From Thermoactinomyces intermedius (lineage in GTDB: Bacteria; Bacillota; Bacilli; Thermoactinomycetales; Thermoactinomycetaceae): a stretch of DNA of 64,000 bases. Position 1 is the stretch's first letter; the number at the start of each line of letters is the position of its first letter. Shown here piece after piece: positions 25,525 through 34,781 of the stretch. Under the pieces are notes generated by a model. That model saw nothing but the letters and a program-made list of their open reading frames with translations. It was not told the origin of the DNA and searched no databases. A program made the position numbers and the translations under genes. The stretch is taken from NCBI RefSeq assembly GCF_016055025.1, contig NZ_JAECVW010000003.1; one strand, written 5' to 3'.

Positions 25525-26292
25525 ATGCGGAAGCCAGTGATTGCAGGAAACTGGAAAATGCACAAAACCATTGACGAAGCATTGCGTTTTGTCAAAGAGC
25601 TGAAAGAGACTGAGCTCCCTCAAGATGTGGAAACAGTTTTGTGTGCACCATTCCTGGCGTTGCCTGCATTGGTGGAAGAGACCAAAAACAGCGGGATTGG
25701 AATTGGTGCGCAAAACGCCCATTATGAAGAACAAGGCGCATATACCGGTGAAGTGAGTTTGCCGATGTTAAAAGCCACAGGCGTGCAATACGTGATTTTG
25801 GGCCACTCGGAGCGACGCGCCTATTACAATGAAACGGATGAAGACGTGAACAAAAAAACCAAAGCGGCCCACGCCCACGGCTTGATCCCGATCGTATGCG
25901 TCGGGGAAGTGTTGGAAGAAAGAGAAAGCGGCAAAACCATGGAAGTCGTTGCCGCACAAGTGAAAGCCGCAGTTGAAGGGCTTTCTGCCGATGAAATGAA
26001 GAAAACGATCATTGCTTATGAGCCGGTTTGGGCCATCGGCACCGGAAAAGCTTCCACGGCTGAAGATGCGGAGGAAGTATGCTCTTTCATCCGGAGCACC
26101 ATTTCCGACCTGTATGATTCATCCGTGGCCGAAGCGGTGCGGATCCAATACGGCGGCAGTGTGAAACCGGAAAACGTGGCTTCCTTCATGAAGCAGAAAA
26201 ACATTGACGGAGCGTTGGTGGGCGGAGCCAGCTTGAAGCCGGATTCGTTTGCATCGTTGGTAAGTCAGGCAAGTGAAGGTGAGAAACAATGA
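25525..26292 (+). CDS. tpiA: Triosephosphate isomerase
   Basis: Interconverts dihydroxyacetone phosphate and glyceraldehyde 3-phosphate. 255 residues, TIM barrel. Active-site parts: AGNWKMHK (Lys), GHSERR (His), AYEPVWAIGTGK (catalytic Glu), YGGSVKPEN and the last GGASL loop. ATG 25525 follows AGGAGG. Overlaps gpmI by 4 bp. Confidence 0.97.
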   Translation: MRKPVIAGNWKMHKTIDEALRFVKELKETELPQDVETVLCAPFLALPALVEETKNSGIGIGAQNAHYEEQGAYTGEVSLPMLKATGVQYVILGHSERRAYYNETDEDVNKKTKAAHAHGLIPIVCVGEVLEERESGKTMEVVAAQVKAAVEGLSADEMKKTIIAYEPVWAIGTGKASTAEDAEEVCSFIRSTISDLYDSSVAEAVRIQYGGSVKPENVASFMKQKNIDGALVGGASLKPDSFASLVSQASEGEKQ

Positions 26293-27830
26293 ACCGACCG
26301 AAACCAGTGTTGTTGTGTATTTTGGATGGTTTTGCCCTCCGTGAAGAACGGGAAGGAAATGCCGTCAAGCAAGCCAACAAACCGAACTTTGACCGCTATT
26401 GGAACGAATATCCGCATGCAACGCTCGAGGCCAGCGGGGAAGCCGTCGGTCTGCCTGACGGACAAATGGGAAACTCCGAAGTGGGGCATTTGAATATTGG
26501 TGCCGGACGGATTGTGTATCAGGATCTGACCCGGGTGACCTTAGCGATTGAAGACGGCAGCTTCTTTGAAAACGAGGCGTTCCTTCAAGCCATTAAACAC
26601 GTGAAAAAGAACCAAAGCCGCCTCCATTTGCTCGGATTGCTTTCTGATGGCGGGGTGCACAGCCACATCAATCATTTGTTCGCGCTTCTGGACCTGGCTG
26701 CCAAAGAAAAAGTGGATGAAGTTTATGTGCATGCGTTTTTGGACGGGCGCGACGTGGCACCGGACAGTGCCGTCCGATACATCCGGCAGTTGCAGGAAAA
26801 AATGGATGAAGCCGGTGTCGGCAAGATTGCCACGGTTCAAGGACGTTATTATGCGATGGACCGTGACAAACGGTGGGACCGGGTGGAAAAATCCTATCGT
26901 GCCATGGTTTATGGTGACGGACCCCGGTCCGGCGATCCGGTGGAAGCAGTACAAGCCTCCTACCAAGAGTCCGTCTATGACGAATTTGTTGTCCCGACGG
27001 TCATCGTGGATGAAAACGGAGAGCCGGTCAGCCGAATCCGCGATCATGATGCAGTGATTTTTTACAATTTCCGTCCGGACCGGGCGATTCAACTTTCCCT
27101 CGCTTTTACTGATCCGGACTTTGACGGGTTTGACCGCGGTCCGGGGCATCCGCAGGACCTGGCTTATGTCTGCCTGACGCATTACAGCGATGCGGTGAAC
27201 GGGGAAGTGGCTTTTAAACCGACTGATCTCGTCCAAACGCTCGGGGAAGTGGTCAGCCGGCATCAGCTGAAACAATTGCGGATTGCAGAAACCGAAAAAT
27301 ACCCGCATGTCACTTTTTTCTTCAGCGGTGGACGGGAAGAGAAGTTTCCGGGCGAAGAACGGATTTTGATCAATTCGCCGAAAGTGGCGACTTACGACTT
27401 GAAGCCCGAAATGAGTGCCTATGAAGTGGCCGATGCGCTTTGTAAGGAAATCGAGGCGGAAAAACATGATGTGATTATCTTGAACTTCGCCAACCCGGAC
27501 ATGGTGGGCCACTCCGGAAAACTGGAACCGACGATCCGGGCGGTGGAAGCCGTTGACGAATGCTTGGGGAAAGTGGTCGACCTGACAATCGAAAAAGGCG
27601 GAGTGGCTGTGATCATCGCCGATCACGGAAACGCAGACATGGTGGTGAATGAAGACGGAAGTCCGCACACGGCCCATACCACCTTCCCGGTTCCTTTTAT
27701 CGTGACGAAAAAAGGACTGGCTCTGCGGGAAAAAGGGATCTTGGCGGATGTATCTCCGACCCTGCTCCATCTGTTAAACATTGAACAACCTGAAGAAATG
27801 ACAGGAAGATCGATGATCAAATCCAAATAA
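26289..27830 (+). CDS. gpmI: 2,3-bisphosphoglycerate-independent phosphoglycerate mutase
   Basis: Manganese enzyme that converts 3- to 2-phosphoglycerate. 513 residues. Alkaline-phosphatase-type metal motifs: LCILDGF, the phospho-Ser in GQMGNSEVGHLNIGAGR, HAFLDGRDV, YYAMDRDKRWDR, FRPDRAIQ and DHGNADMV...HTAHT. ATG overlaps the tpiA stop (ATGA). Confidence 0.97.
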   Translation: MNRPKPVLLCILDGFALREEREGNAVKQANKPNFDRYWNEYPHATLEASGEAVGLPDGQMGNSEVGHLNIGAGRIVYQDLTRVTLAIEDGSFFENEAFLQAIKHVKKNQSRLHLLGLLSDGGVHSHINHLFALLDLAAKEKVDEVYVHAFLDGRDVAPDSAVRYIRQLQEKMDEAGVGKIATVQGRYYAMDRDKRWDRVEKSYRAMVYGDGPRSGDPVEAVQASYQESVYDEFVVPTVIVDENGEPVSRIRDHDAVIFYNFRPDRAIQLSLAFTDPDFDGFDRGPGHPQDLAYVCLTHYSDAVNGEVAFKPTDLVQTLGEVVSRHQLKQLRIAETEKYPHVTFFFSGGREEKFPGEERILINSPKVATYDLKPEMSAYEVADALCKEIEAEKHDVIILNFANPDMVGHSGKLEPTIRAVEAVDECLGKVVDLTIEKGGVAVIIADHGNADMVVNEDGSPHTAHTTFPVPFIVTKKGLALREKGILADVSPTLLHLLNIEQPEEMTGRSMIKSK

Positions 27831-27848
27831 AAGTGAGGGATCAAGCAA

Positions 27849-29147
27849 ATGACAACCATCATTGAAGTTTATGGCCGCGAGGTTTTGGACTCCCGCGGAA
27901 ATCCGACAGTGGAAGTGGAAGTCGTATTGGAATCCGGTGCAACGGGACGTGCCATTGTACCGTCCGGTGCATCGACCGGTGCTTATGAAGCCGTGGAGTT
28001 GCGCGACGGGGATGAAGAGCGTTTCTTGGGCAAAGGGGTGCTCAAAGCCGTTCAAAACGTAAATGACGTGATTGCCCCCCAACTCACGGGAATGGATGCA
28101 CTGGATCAAGTGGCCATTGACCGTGCCCTGATTGAATTGGATGGCACCGAAAACAAAGGAAACCTGGGGGCCAATGCCATTTTGGGAGTATCCATGGCGG
28201 TTGCGCGCGCTGCCGCAGAAGCTCTGGGAGTTCCGTTATATACTTACTTGGGCGGATTTAACGCCAAAGTGCTGCCGGTTCCGATGATGAACATTTTAAA
28301 CGGCGGCGCTCATGCCGATAACAATGTGGATATTCAAGAATTCATGATTATGCCGGTCGGTGCGGAAAGCATGCATGAAGCAGTCCGGATCGGCGCCGAA
28401 ATCTTCCATAACCTGAAAAAAGTGTTGAAAGAAAAAGGTTATGCAACCGGTGTGGGTGACGAAGGTGGATTCGCCCCGAACTTGAGCTCCAACGAAGAAG
28501 CACTGTCCACGATCGTCACAGCCATTGAACGTGCCGGATACAAACCGGGAGAAGAAATCATGCTGGCGCTCGATGTGGCTTCCAGCGAAATCTACCGTGA
28601 CGGCAAGTATCACTTTGCCGGGGAAAACATCAGCCGCACTTCCGAGGAAATGATCGATTTCTATGAAGAATTGATTTCAAAATACCCGATCATCTCCATT
28701 GAAGACGGTTTGGCAGAAGACGACTGGGATGGATGGAAAAAAATGACCGAGCGTCTGGGTGACAAAGTGCAACTCGTCGGGGACGACCTGTTTGTCACCA
28801 ATACCACCCGCCTCAAAGATGGAATCGAAAAAGGCGTCGGCAACTCCATTTTGATCAAAGTCAACCAAATCGGCACACTCACCGAAACCTTTGATGCGAT
28901 TGAAATGGCAAAACGCGCCGGATATACCGCAGTGATCTCCCACCGCTCCGGGGAGACCGAAGACACCACCATTGCAGACATCGCCGTTGCAACCGGTGCC
29001 GGCCAAATCAAAACCGGGGCACCTTCCCGCACGGACCGTGTGGCCAAATACAATCAATTGATCCGCATTGAAGATCAATTGGGTCATATCGCTCAATACC
29101 CGAAGCGTTCCGCTTTTTACAACCTGCGCTCCATCGAAAAAGAATGA
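27849..29147 (+). CDS. eno: Enolase
   Basis: 2-phosphoglycerate to phosphoenolpyruvate. 432 residues. Seen: YGREVLDSRGNPTVEVEV, SGASTGAYEAVELRDGD, ILGVSMAVARAAAE, GDEGGFAP, metal ligands in ALDVASSEIY, SIEDGLAEDDW and GDDLFVTN, and SHRSGETEDTTIAD. ATG 27849 follows AAGTGAGGG, 18 bp after gpmI. Last gene of the operon, closed by a strong terminator. Confidence 0.98.
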   Translation: MTTIIEVYGREVLDSRGNPTVEVEVVLESGATGRAIVPSGASTGAYEAVELRDGDEERFLGKGVLKAVQNVNDVIAPQLTGMDALDQVAIDRALIELDGTENKGNLGANAILGVSMAVARAAAEALGVPLYTYLGGFNAKVLPVPMMNILNGGAHADNNVDIQEFMIMPVGAESMHEAVRIGAEIFHNLKKVLKEKGYATGVGDEGGFAPNLSSNEEALSTIVTAIERAGYKPGEEIMLALDVASSEIYRDGKYHFAGENISRTSEEMIDFYEELISKYPIISIEDGLAEDDWDGWKKMTERLGDKVQLVGDDLFVTNTTRLKDGIEKGVGNSILIKVNQIGTLTETFDAIEMAKRAGYTAVISHRSGETEDTTIADIAVATGAGQIKTGAPSRTDRVAKYNQLIRIEDQLGHIAQYPKRSAFYNLRSIEKE

Positions 29148-29160
29148 CATGACATCCCAT

Positions 29161-29196
29161 AAAAGGCACCGGGAATGTTTCCGGTGCCTTTTTTGT
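29161..29196 (+). terminator. Glycolytic operon terminator
   Basis: AAGGCACCGG/CCGGTGCCTT (29163-29172 with 29181-29190) followed by TTTTTGTT. Confidence 0.95.
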
Positions 29197-29236
29197 TGGA
29201 ATGACCGACGGCTTCTTGTCCGTTGGCGCCGGATTA

Positions 29237-29265
29237 TTGAAATGCCGCTTCGAATGTGGTAAAGT
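29237..29265 (+). promoter_or_regulatory. secG promoter
   Basis: TTGAAA (29237-29242), 17 bp, TAAAGT (29260-29265), ending 31 bp before the secG start. Confidence 0.75.
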
Positions 29266-29296
29266 CATCTAGAGAGACGGCAAGGAGGTTGTGAAC

Positions 29297-29530
29297 GTGG
29301 CGCTTGTTTCAAAATGGGTCCTTGCAATCATCTGCATCGGATTGATTGTCGTTATCCTGCTGCAACCTGGAAAGAGTGCAGGATTGTCCGGTGCGATTGC
29401 AGGTGGAGCTGAACACCTGATGGGAAAAGCAAAAGCACGCGGTTTGGATGCGCTGTTGCACCGGTTAACCGTGGTGTTGGGAGCCTTGTTTATTATTGTT
29501 GCTTTGGTCGTTGCTTTCTTTTTGAAGTAA
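29297..29530 (+). CDS. secG: Protein translocase subunit SecG
   Basis: 77-residue subunit of the SecYEG channel with two membrane helices (ALVSKWVLAIICIGLIVVILL and the C-terminal VVLGALFIIVALVVAFFL) joined by a glycine-rich cytoplasmic loop with GLSGAIAGGAEHLMGK. GTG 29297 has AAGGAGG 8 bp upstream; GTG 29291 would be too close. In many Bacilli secG is followed directly by esterase, rnr and smpB; here a terminator, the 5S gene and another gene intervene. Confidence 0.93.
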   Translation: MALVSKWVLAIICIGLIVVILLQPGKSAGLSGAIAGGAEHLMGKAKARGLDALLHRLTVVLGALFIIVALVVAFFLK

Positions 29531-29540
29531 TCTGAACCCG

Positions 29541-29585
29541 GAATTCCTTAAGAGACTTCTTTAAGGAATTCTATTTTATTTTTTT
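29541..29585 (+). terminator. secG terminator
   Basis: 11-bp perfect stem GAATTCCTTAA/TTAAGGAATTC (29541-29551 with 29561-29571), then TATTTTATTTTTTT. Confidence 0.9.
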
Positions 29586-29595
29586 AAAAAAAGAC

Positions 29596-29624
29596 TTGCC
29601 AAAAGGATAAGGGCATGCTATTAT
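29596..29624 (+). promoter_or_regulatory. 5S rRNA promoter
   Basis: TTGCCA (29596-29601), 17 bp, TATTAT (29619-29624), eight bases before the 5S gene. Confidence 0.75.
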
Positions 29625-29631
29625 AATAAAT

Positions 29632-29747
<116 letters not shown>

Positions 29748-29748
29748 A

Positions 29749-29785
29749 AAAAAACCACGACGTTTGTACGTCGTGGTTTTTTTGT
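29749..29785 (+). terminator. 5S rRNA terminator
   Basis: Perfect 12-bp stem AAACCACGACGT/ACGTCGTGGTTT (29752-29763 with 29768-29779) then TTTTTG. Confidence 0.95.
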
Positions 29786-29904
29786 TGTTTTTACAAGGGT
29801 TGAAAAAATGAAGGATTTATATGAATTTTCTATAGGATGTTCCGGTTTTTCTTCGTATAATGGAATCAGAAGAGGTCATTTGCGGCCGGAAGAAGAGGAT
29901 TTCC

Positions 29905-30432
29905 ATGAAAAGAAATTTTCGTCTTTTGACTTTTGCATTCATCGCGGGGCTTCTTGCTGTTTTTGCGCTTCCCTTGTCGCCGGCCGGGGCGGCGGCGTCC
30001 GCGGACAATGACGCAGACGTGTACTTGGAGCATATCATGTGGCTGGCGCAAGAAAAGAAAACCTTAAACAGCGGTCCTTTTCAGGTGGGCAGTTTGCTGG
30101 ACGAGGTGCAGCAGTGGTGGGGCGAGCCGGATGACGATTCCGGTGTGGCGGCCAACTATTGGGACCGGAACATCCGCTTTATTTATGATCCCGATCAAAA
30201 GGGCAACCCTGTCACATGGATTGAAGACTTTGATCCCGCTCTGCAAAAGATCACATTGGAAGAATTGCTCGACACGTTGGGGAAAGCAGACCGGTTTGTG
30301 GAAGCGGAAGGAGATTATTATGTCACCTATTCGCTCAACAATGGCCACGAAATCACGTTTGTGTTAAATGTCCCCATGGAAGGGCAAACGTCAAAGGTTT
30401 ATCTGTATTATGTGACGGAACAGACTCCATAA
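29905..30432 (+). CDS. Secreted YjgB-like (DUF4309-type) protein
   Basis: 175 residues. Signal peptide: KRNFR, then a hydrophobic core and a cut near AGAAASA. The mature part has the pattern seen in YjgB/DUF4309 proteins: FQVGSLLDEVQQWWGEPDD, Y....IRFIYD, a second EELLDTLGKADRF repeat and a C-terminal beta pair. Such proteins are secreted and of unknown role; the two G.P/G.A turns resemble SmpA/BLIP-like tandem folds. ATG 29905 follows AGAGGA. A TTCG-loop terminator follows, so it is a single-gene unit. Confidence 0.7.
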   Translation: MKRNFRLLTFAFIAGLLAVFALPLSPAGAAASADNDADVYLEHIMWLAQEKKTLNSGPFQVGSLLDEVQQWWGEPDDDSGVAANYWDRNIRFIYDPDQKGNPVTWIEDFDPALQKITLEELLDTLGKADRFVEAEGDYYVTYSLNNGHEITFVLNVPMEGQTSKVYLYYVTEQTP

Positions 30433-30443
30433 TCCTTTGGAAA

Positions 30444-30468
30444 AGTCCATCTTCGGATGGATTTTTTT
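30444..30468 (+). terminator. Terminator with TTCG loop
   Basis: TCCATC-TTCG-GATGGA (30446-30461) then TTTTTTTAT. Confidence 0.9.
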
Positions 30469-30565
30469 ATGGCAAATTGCAGTCGGTCTTCTTTCCATTT
30501 TTTCACCGGGTGTGCTATGGTTAGAATATTAAAAAATAAAATCCGAACCAAGGGGATGCACAGTC

Positions 30566-31336
30566 ATGAAAGTGGTACAACGTTCACCTGAACCTTTTTT
30601 TTATTCCGGGGGAAAAACGGGCATCCTATTGATACATGGTTTTACCGGGACGCCGTCTGAAATGCGGCCCATGGGAGACTTTTTCAAGGAGAAAGGTTAC
30701 ACCGTTTATGCGCCTTTGTTGGCCGGACATGGCAAAACACCCGAAGATTTGGAGAAAACCGGGTGGCGGGACTGGTGGCAAAGTGCATTGGATGCTTATG
30801 ATACCATCCGCTCGAAAGCGGACTTGGATCATTTGTTTGTGGCCGGTTTATCGATGGGAGGCGTCCTGTCGCTGCTTCTTGCCGCCGAAAAGCCGATGGA
30901 CGGGGTCATTCCCATGTGTGCTCCGGTGTGGGTCCGGGACCGGCGGGCGGTTTTGGCCGGGTTTGCTTACCGTTTTTACCGGTTTAAACCCAAAGGAAAC
31001 CATCCCGATCCGGAAGTGGATGCGTATCTGGTGCCGTTTGACCGGACTCCCGTCAAAAGTGTCGGGGAACTGATGAAATTGCTTCGCCGGTTAAAACGAA
31101 ATCTGCCCAAAGTGGAAGTTCCGGCTTTGATTATTCAATCGCGGCAAGATGAAACCATCCGGTCACGAAGTGCCAAATATATTTATGAGACCATTTCATC
31201 CAGGCACAAACATTTGTCCTGGTATGAGAAATCTTCCCACATCATCACGTTGGACAAAGAGAGAAAAAAACTATTTCATGAAGTGGATGACTTTATCAGG
31301 GACGTGTCTTTAACATCCATGAACGATAAGAAGTGA
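30566..31336 (+). CDS. Carboxylesterase, Est30-like alpha/beta hydrolase
   Basis: 256 residues. Catalytic triad is recognisable: Ser96 in AGLSMGG, an Asp in SRQDETI and His in SSHIITLD. LLIHGFTGTPSEM forms the oxyanion loop. It matches the thermostable Est30/YvaK esterases that sit upstream of rnr in Bacillus and act on short to medium acyl esters. Natural substrate unknown. ATG 30566 follows CCAAGGGGATG. The rnr gene begins 43 bp downstream. Confidence 0.9.
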   Translation: MKVVQRSPEPFFYSGGKTGILLIHGFTGTPSEMRPMGDFFKEKGYTVYAPLLAGHGKTPEDLEKTGWRDWWQSALDAYDTIRSKADLDHLFVAGLSMGGVLSLLLAAEKPMDGVIPMCAPVWVRDRRAVLAGFAYRFYRFKPKGNHPDPEVDAYLVPFDRTPVKSVGELMKLLRRLKRNLPKVEVPALIIQSRQDETIRSRSAKYIYETISSRHKHLSWYEKSSHIITLDKERKKLFHEVDDFIRDVSLTSMNDKK

Positions 31337-31379
31337 GGTGAAGCATCTGTCGCGGGGAATTCCCCACCGCAGATGAAGT

Positions 31380-33710
31380 ATGATCACAGAACAAGAGATT
31401 CGGCGTTTTATGTTGGAACAAGCTTATAAGCCGCTGATGCTGGAAGAACTGATCGAAGTGTTCGGCATCGGGGAAGAAGAACGGGAAGCGTTTGTCAAAC
31501 TGCTTCAGCAAATGGAAGAAGATGGAAAAATTGTGCAAACCCGGGCCAAACGGTACGGTGTCCCGGAGCGGTTCAACCTGGTGCGCGGCACTTTGCAGGG
31601 AACATCCAAAGGATTTGGTTTTGTCATTCCCGATGCGGCCCATCAGGATGATATTTACGTCCATCTCAACGATATGAACGGCGCGTTGGATGGCGATCTG
31701 GTGCTGGTGCGCATTCATAAAAGAAAATCGGACCACCGGCGGCCGGAAGGGGAAATTGTCCGTGTGTTGAAACGGGGACGGGACCGCATTGTCGGAACGT
31801 TCCGCCGCTTGTCCTCCCATTTCGGCTTTGTGATTCCGGATGATAAACGGATTCCGGCCGATATTTTCATCGCTCACGAGTTGCAGATGAACGCCAGGGA
31901 CGGGCAGAAGGTGGTCGTCAAACTGCACCAGATTACCGGGCGCCACAGCGCGGAAGGGGAAATCATCGAGATTCTCGGGCATAAGGATGATCCGGGAGTC
32001 GACATTCTGTCAATCATCCGAAAACATGGTTTGCCGGAAAAATTCCCCGAAGAAGTGCTGGCCGAAGCAGAGCAAATTCCCGGGGAAATCAGCGAAGAAG
32101 AAATCAAGGGAAGGCGCGACTTGCGCGGGCGCACCATGGTGACCATTGACGGGGAAGATGCCAAGGATTTGGATGATGCCGTTTCAGTGGAACGTCTGGA
32201 AAACGGAAATGTCCGTCTGGGTGTTCATATTGCCGACGTGAGTTACTACGTCAAAGAGGGTTCTGCTTTGGACCGGGAAGCTTATGAACGGGGATGCAGT
32301 GTTTACTTGGTGGACCGGGTGATTCCCATGCTTCCCAAACGTTTGTCCAATGGCATCTGCAGTTTGAATCCCAAAGTGGACCGCCTGACCATGACGTGTG
32401 ACATGGAGATTGACCCCGAAGGCAATGTGGTGGATTATGACATCTATCCCAGCGTGATCCGGACCAATGAGCGCATGACCTACAGCGATGTCAAAAAAAT
32501 TGTCGTGGATGAAGACACGGAACTGATCGAGCGGTACCGGCCTTTGGTGGATGATTTCCGCCTGATGGCTGATCTTGCGAAAACCCTTCGCCAAAAACGG
32601 TTGCAACGGGGAGCCATCGATTTTAACTTTGCGGAAGCAAAAGTAATCATCAATGAAAAAGGAGAACCGGTGGACATTGTCAAGCGTCCCCGGACCATCG
32701 CCGAGCAACTGATCGAAGAATTCATGCTGAAGGCCAATGAAACCGTGGCCGAGCATTTTTACCGCTTGGAAGTTCCGTTCGTGTACCGGATTCATGAAAA
32801 CCCGGATGCCGAGAAACTGAAAGCTTTTTATGAATTTATCACCAGCTTTGGTTACTCGGTCAAAGGGCGCCCCGATCAGGTCAAACCGCATGCGCTCCAA
32901 TCCTTGCTGGAGAAGATCCGGGGAAAACGGGAAGAGCATGTCATCAGTACCGTCATGTTGCGTTCGATGAAACAGGCCAAGTATGCCGCGGAATGCATCG
33001 GCCACTTTGGTCTGGCGGCTCCTTTCTACAGTCATTTCACGTCGCCGATACGCCGGTACCCGGATCTTTTGATTCACCGGATCATCCGCGAAGTGTTGAC
33101 CCAAGGAAGCTTGTCGGTGGAGCGGATTGACGAATTAAACGAAATCCTCCCGGACGCAGCCCAACAATCTTCCATCCGCGAACGCATCGCCGTGGATGCC
33201 GAAAGAGAAAGCCAGGATTTGAAAATCGCCGAGTTTATGATGGATAAGATCGGGGATGAGTATGAAGGAATCATCAGCAGTGTGACCTCGTTCGGGATCT
33301 TTGTGGAACTGCCCAACACCGTGGAAGGGCTGGTGCACGTCAGTTACCTGACAGATGATTATTACCATTATGATGAAAGTTCTTATTCCTTGATCGGCGA
33401 ACGGACCGGCCGGATCATGCGCATCGGGGACAAAGTGCGGATCAAAGTGAGCGGGGTCAACATTGATGAGCGTAAAATCGACTTTGAACTGTTGGAACAT
33501 TTCCCTGGCGACGGCGTGGTTTTGAAAAAGAAAGGGAAGAAAATCAAAGCCAAAAAAGCATCCGGGGAAAAAGAGAACAAGCGCGGAAAAAAAGGCAAGT
33601 ATTATGAAGTGGACCGCGGTGCCTTCCAAGCAAAAGCCAAAGAACAAAAGCAGCACAAGAAAAAGAAGAAGAAAAAGAAAAAATACCGCAATAAAGCAAA
33701 GAAAAAATAA
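31380..33710 (+). CDS. rnr: Ribonuclease R
   Basis: 3'-5' exoribonuclease, 776 residues. Layout: N-terminal HTH-like part (about 1-60), two cold-shock domains (GTSKGFGFVIPD and SSHFGFVIPDDK), the RNB domain with TIDGEDAKDLDDAVS and LGVHIADVSYYV (metal Asp cluster) and SPIRRYPDLLIHR, an S1 domain (YEGIISSVTSFGIFVEL) and a C-terminal Lys-rich tail of about 70 residues. ATG 31380 is the only possible start because an in-frame TGA lies at 31374; its ribosome site is weak, and an imperfect hairpin and a 12-codon frame precede it. Works with SmpB/tmRNA downstream in decay of non-stop mRNA. Confidence 0.96.
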   Translation: MITEQEIRRFMLEQAYKPLMLEELIEVFGIGEEEREAFVKLLQQMEEDGKIVQTRAKRYGVPERFNLVRGTLQGTSKGFGFVIPDAAHQDDIYVHLNDMNGALDGDLVLVRIHKRKSDHRRPEGEIVRVLKRGRDRIVGTFRRLSSHFGFVIPDDKRIPADIFIAHELQMNARDGQKVVVKLHQITGRHSAEGEIIEILGHKDDPGVDILSIIRKHGLPEKFPEEVLAEAEQIPGEISEEEIKGRRDLRGRTMVTIDGEDAKDLDDAVSVERLENGNVRLGVHIADVSYYVKEGSALDREAYERGCSVYLVDRVIPMLPKRLSNGICSLNPKVDRLTMTCDMEIDPEGNVVDYDIYPSVIRTNERMTYSDVKKIVVDEDTELIERYRPLVDDFRLMADLAKTLRQKRLQRGAIDFNFAEAKVIINEKGEPVDIVKRPRTIAEQLIEEFMLKANETVAEHFYRLEVPFVYRIHENPDAEKLKAFYEFITSFGYSVKGRPDQVKPHALQSLLEKIRGKREEHVISTVMLRSMKQAKYAAECIGHFGLAAPFYSHFTSPIRRYPDLLIHRIIREVLTQGSLSVERIDELNEILPDAAQQSSIRERIAVDAERESQDLKIAEFMMDKIGDEYEGIISSVTSFGIFVELPNTVEGLVHVSYLTDDYYHYDESSYSLIGERTGRIMRIGDKVRIKVSGVNIDERKIDFELLEHFPGDGVVLKKKGKKIKAKKASGEKENKRGKKGKYYEVDRGAFQAKAKEQKQHKKKKKKKKKYRNKAKKK

Positions 33711-33725
33711 GAAAATGCCCTCCGC

Positions 33726-33757
33726 CCAAAAGCGAAGGAGTTTTCCTTCGCTTTTGG
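33726..33757 (+). terminator. Perfect hairpin after rnr
   Basis: 14-bp perfect stem CCAAAAGCGAAGGA/TCCTTCGCTTTTGG (33726-33739 with 33744-33757). No T-run follows, so it may be an mRNA-end stabiliser rather than a classical terminator. Confidence 0.65.
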
Positions 33758-33781
33758 AACGGACCGGAAAAAATGATTGAC

Positions 33782-33811
33782 TTGACAAAACATTTATTGT
33801 TAGAATAAAAT
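33782..33811 (+). promoter_or_regulatory. smpB promoter
   Basis: TTGACA (33782-33787), 18 bp, TAAAAT (33806-33811), 42 bp before smpB. Confidence 0.75.
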
Positions 33812-33853
33812 CTGCTATTCATTTATCAGGAGAACCGGGGCGAGGTGAAAACG

Positions 33854-34321
33854 ATGAAAAACAAAGGCGTCAAGGTGATTGCCAAAAACAAAAAAGCATT
33901 TCATGATTATGAAATCAAAGAACAATATGAAGCCGGCATCGTTCTCACCGGAACAGAAATCAAGTCGGTCCGCAAAGGCAGTGTCAATTTGCGCGATGCC
34001 TATGCGCGGATAGAAAACGGCGAAGCCTTTGTGATTGGCATGCACATCAGCCCGTTTGAACAGGGAAACCGGTTTAATGTGGATCCCACCCGGACCCGGA
34101 AATTACTGATGCACAAAAAAGAGATTGACAAATTGTACGGCTTGATCAAGACGAAGGGGTTAACGTTGGTTCCGCTTGACATTCATTTGCGAAACGGTTT
34201 TGCCAAATTGCAGTTGGGACTCGCCCGCGGGAAAAAGCTGTACGATAAACGGGCAACCGCCGCCAAACGGGATGCAGAGCGCATGATCGAACGCAAACTC
34301 AAGGAACAAAATTATCGTTAA
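33854..34321 (+). CDS. smpB: SsrA-binding protein
   Basis: Binds tmRNA and brings it to stalled ribosomes. 155 residues: VIAKNKKAFHDYEI, TGTEIKSVRKGSVNLRDAYARIENGEAFVIGMHISPF, RTRKLLMHKKEI and the basic C-tail KKLYDKRATAAKRDAER. ATG 33854 follows AGGTGA; GTG 33845 lies inside that ribosome site. Directly upstream of its RNA partner. Confidence 0.97.
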   Translation: MKNKGVKVIAKNKKAFHDYEIKEQYEAGIVLTGTEIKSVRKGSVNLRDAYARIENGEAFVIGMHISPFEQGNRFNVDPTRTRKLLMHKKEIDKLYGLIKTKGLTLVPLDIHLRNGFAKLQLGLARGKKLYDKRATAAKRDAERMIERKLKEQNYR

Positions 34322-34329
34322 AAAATGCT

Positions 34330-34358
34330 TGCATGATTTTCTATATGATGTTATAATC
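34330..34358 (+). promoter_or_regulatory. tmRNA promoter
   Basis: TTGCAT (34330-34335), 17 bp, TATAAT (34353-34358). Very similar to the tRNA-Arg promoter. Confidence 0.8.
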
Positions 34359-34402
34359 TAGAACTGTAGCGAAAAGATTGCTCGATATTTCCTCAGAATC
34401 TC

Positions 34403-34766
34403 GGGGGCGTTCTTGGGATTCGACGGGGACAGATCGAGCGTCAGTAGCGAGCCGAGGGGTTGCGAACTCGTTAAAAACGCAAATGCCAAATGTAACTGGC
34501 AAACAAGAAAACTACGCTCTGGCTGCTTAATTAAACCAGCCAGGATCCGCTTCTCCATCGCCTGTGTGGAGTTGCCGGGTCTCATAACCAAGCAGGCTAG
34601 CTGACCGATCGGCCACTGATCGGAAAGCGAAACTTGAGTGGCTAGTCTTTCATAACGCCTGTCACTGGGCAGTATGGAAGGCGAAACTTCAATACAGTGA
34701 CTGCGCTCGGAGAAGCTGGCGTGGCGATGTCTTCGGACAGCGGTTCGACTCCGCTCGCCTCCACCA
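34403..34766 (+). ncRNA. ssrA: Transfer-messenger RNA (tmRNA)
   Basis: One-piece tmRNA of 364 nt. The acceptor GGGGGCG pairs with CGCCTCC, CCA is encoded, GGATTCGACGGGGA and GGTTCGACTCC are the conserved ends. The tag frame runs from GGC 34498 to TAA 34528-34530: Ala (from the charged tRNA) plus GKQENYALAA, giving AGKQENYALAA. The final ALAA targets proteins to ClpXP. Alignment to the B. subtilis tag start (ACTGGCAAA) sets the resume codon. Confidence 0.96.
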
Positions 34767-34781
34767 AAAATGAAATACCAT

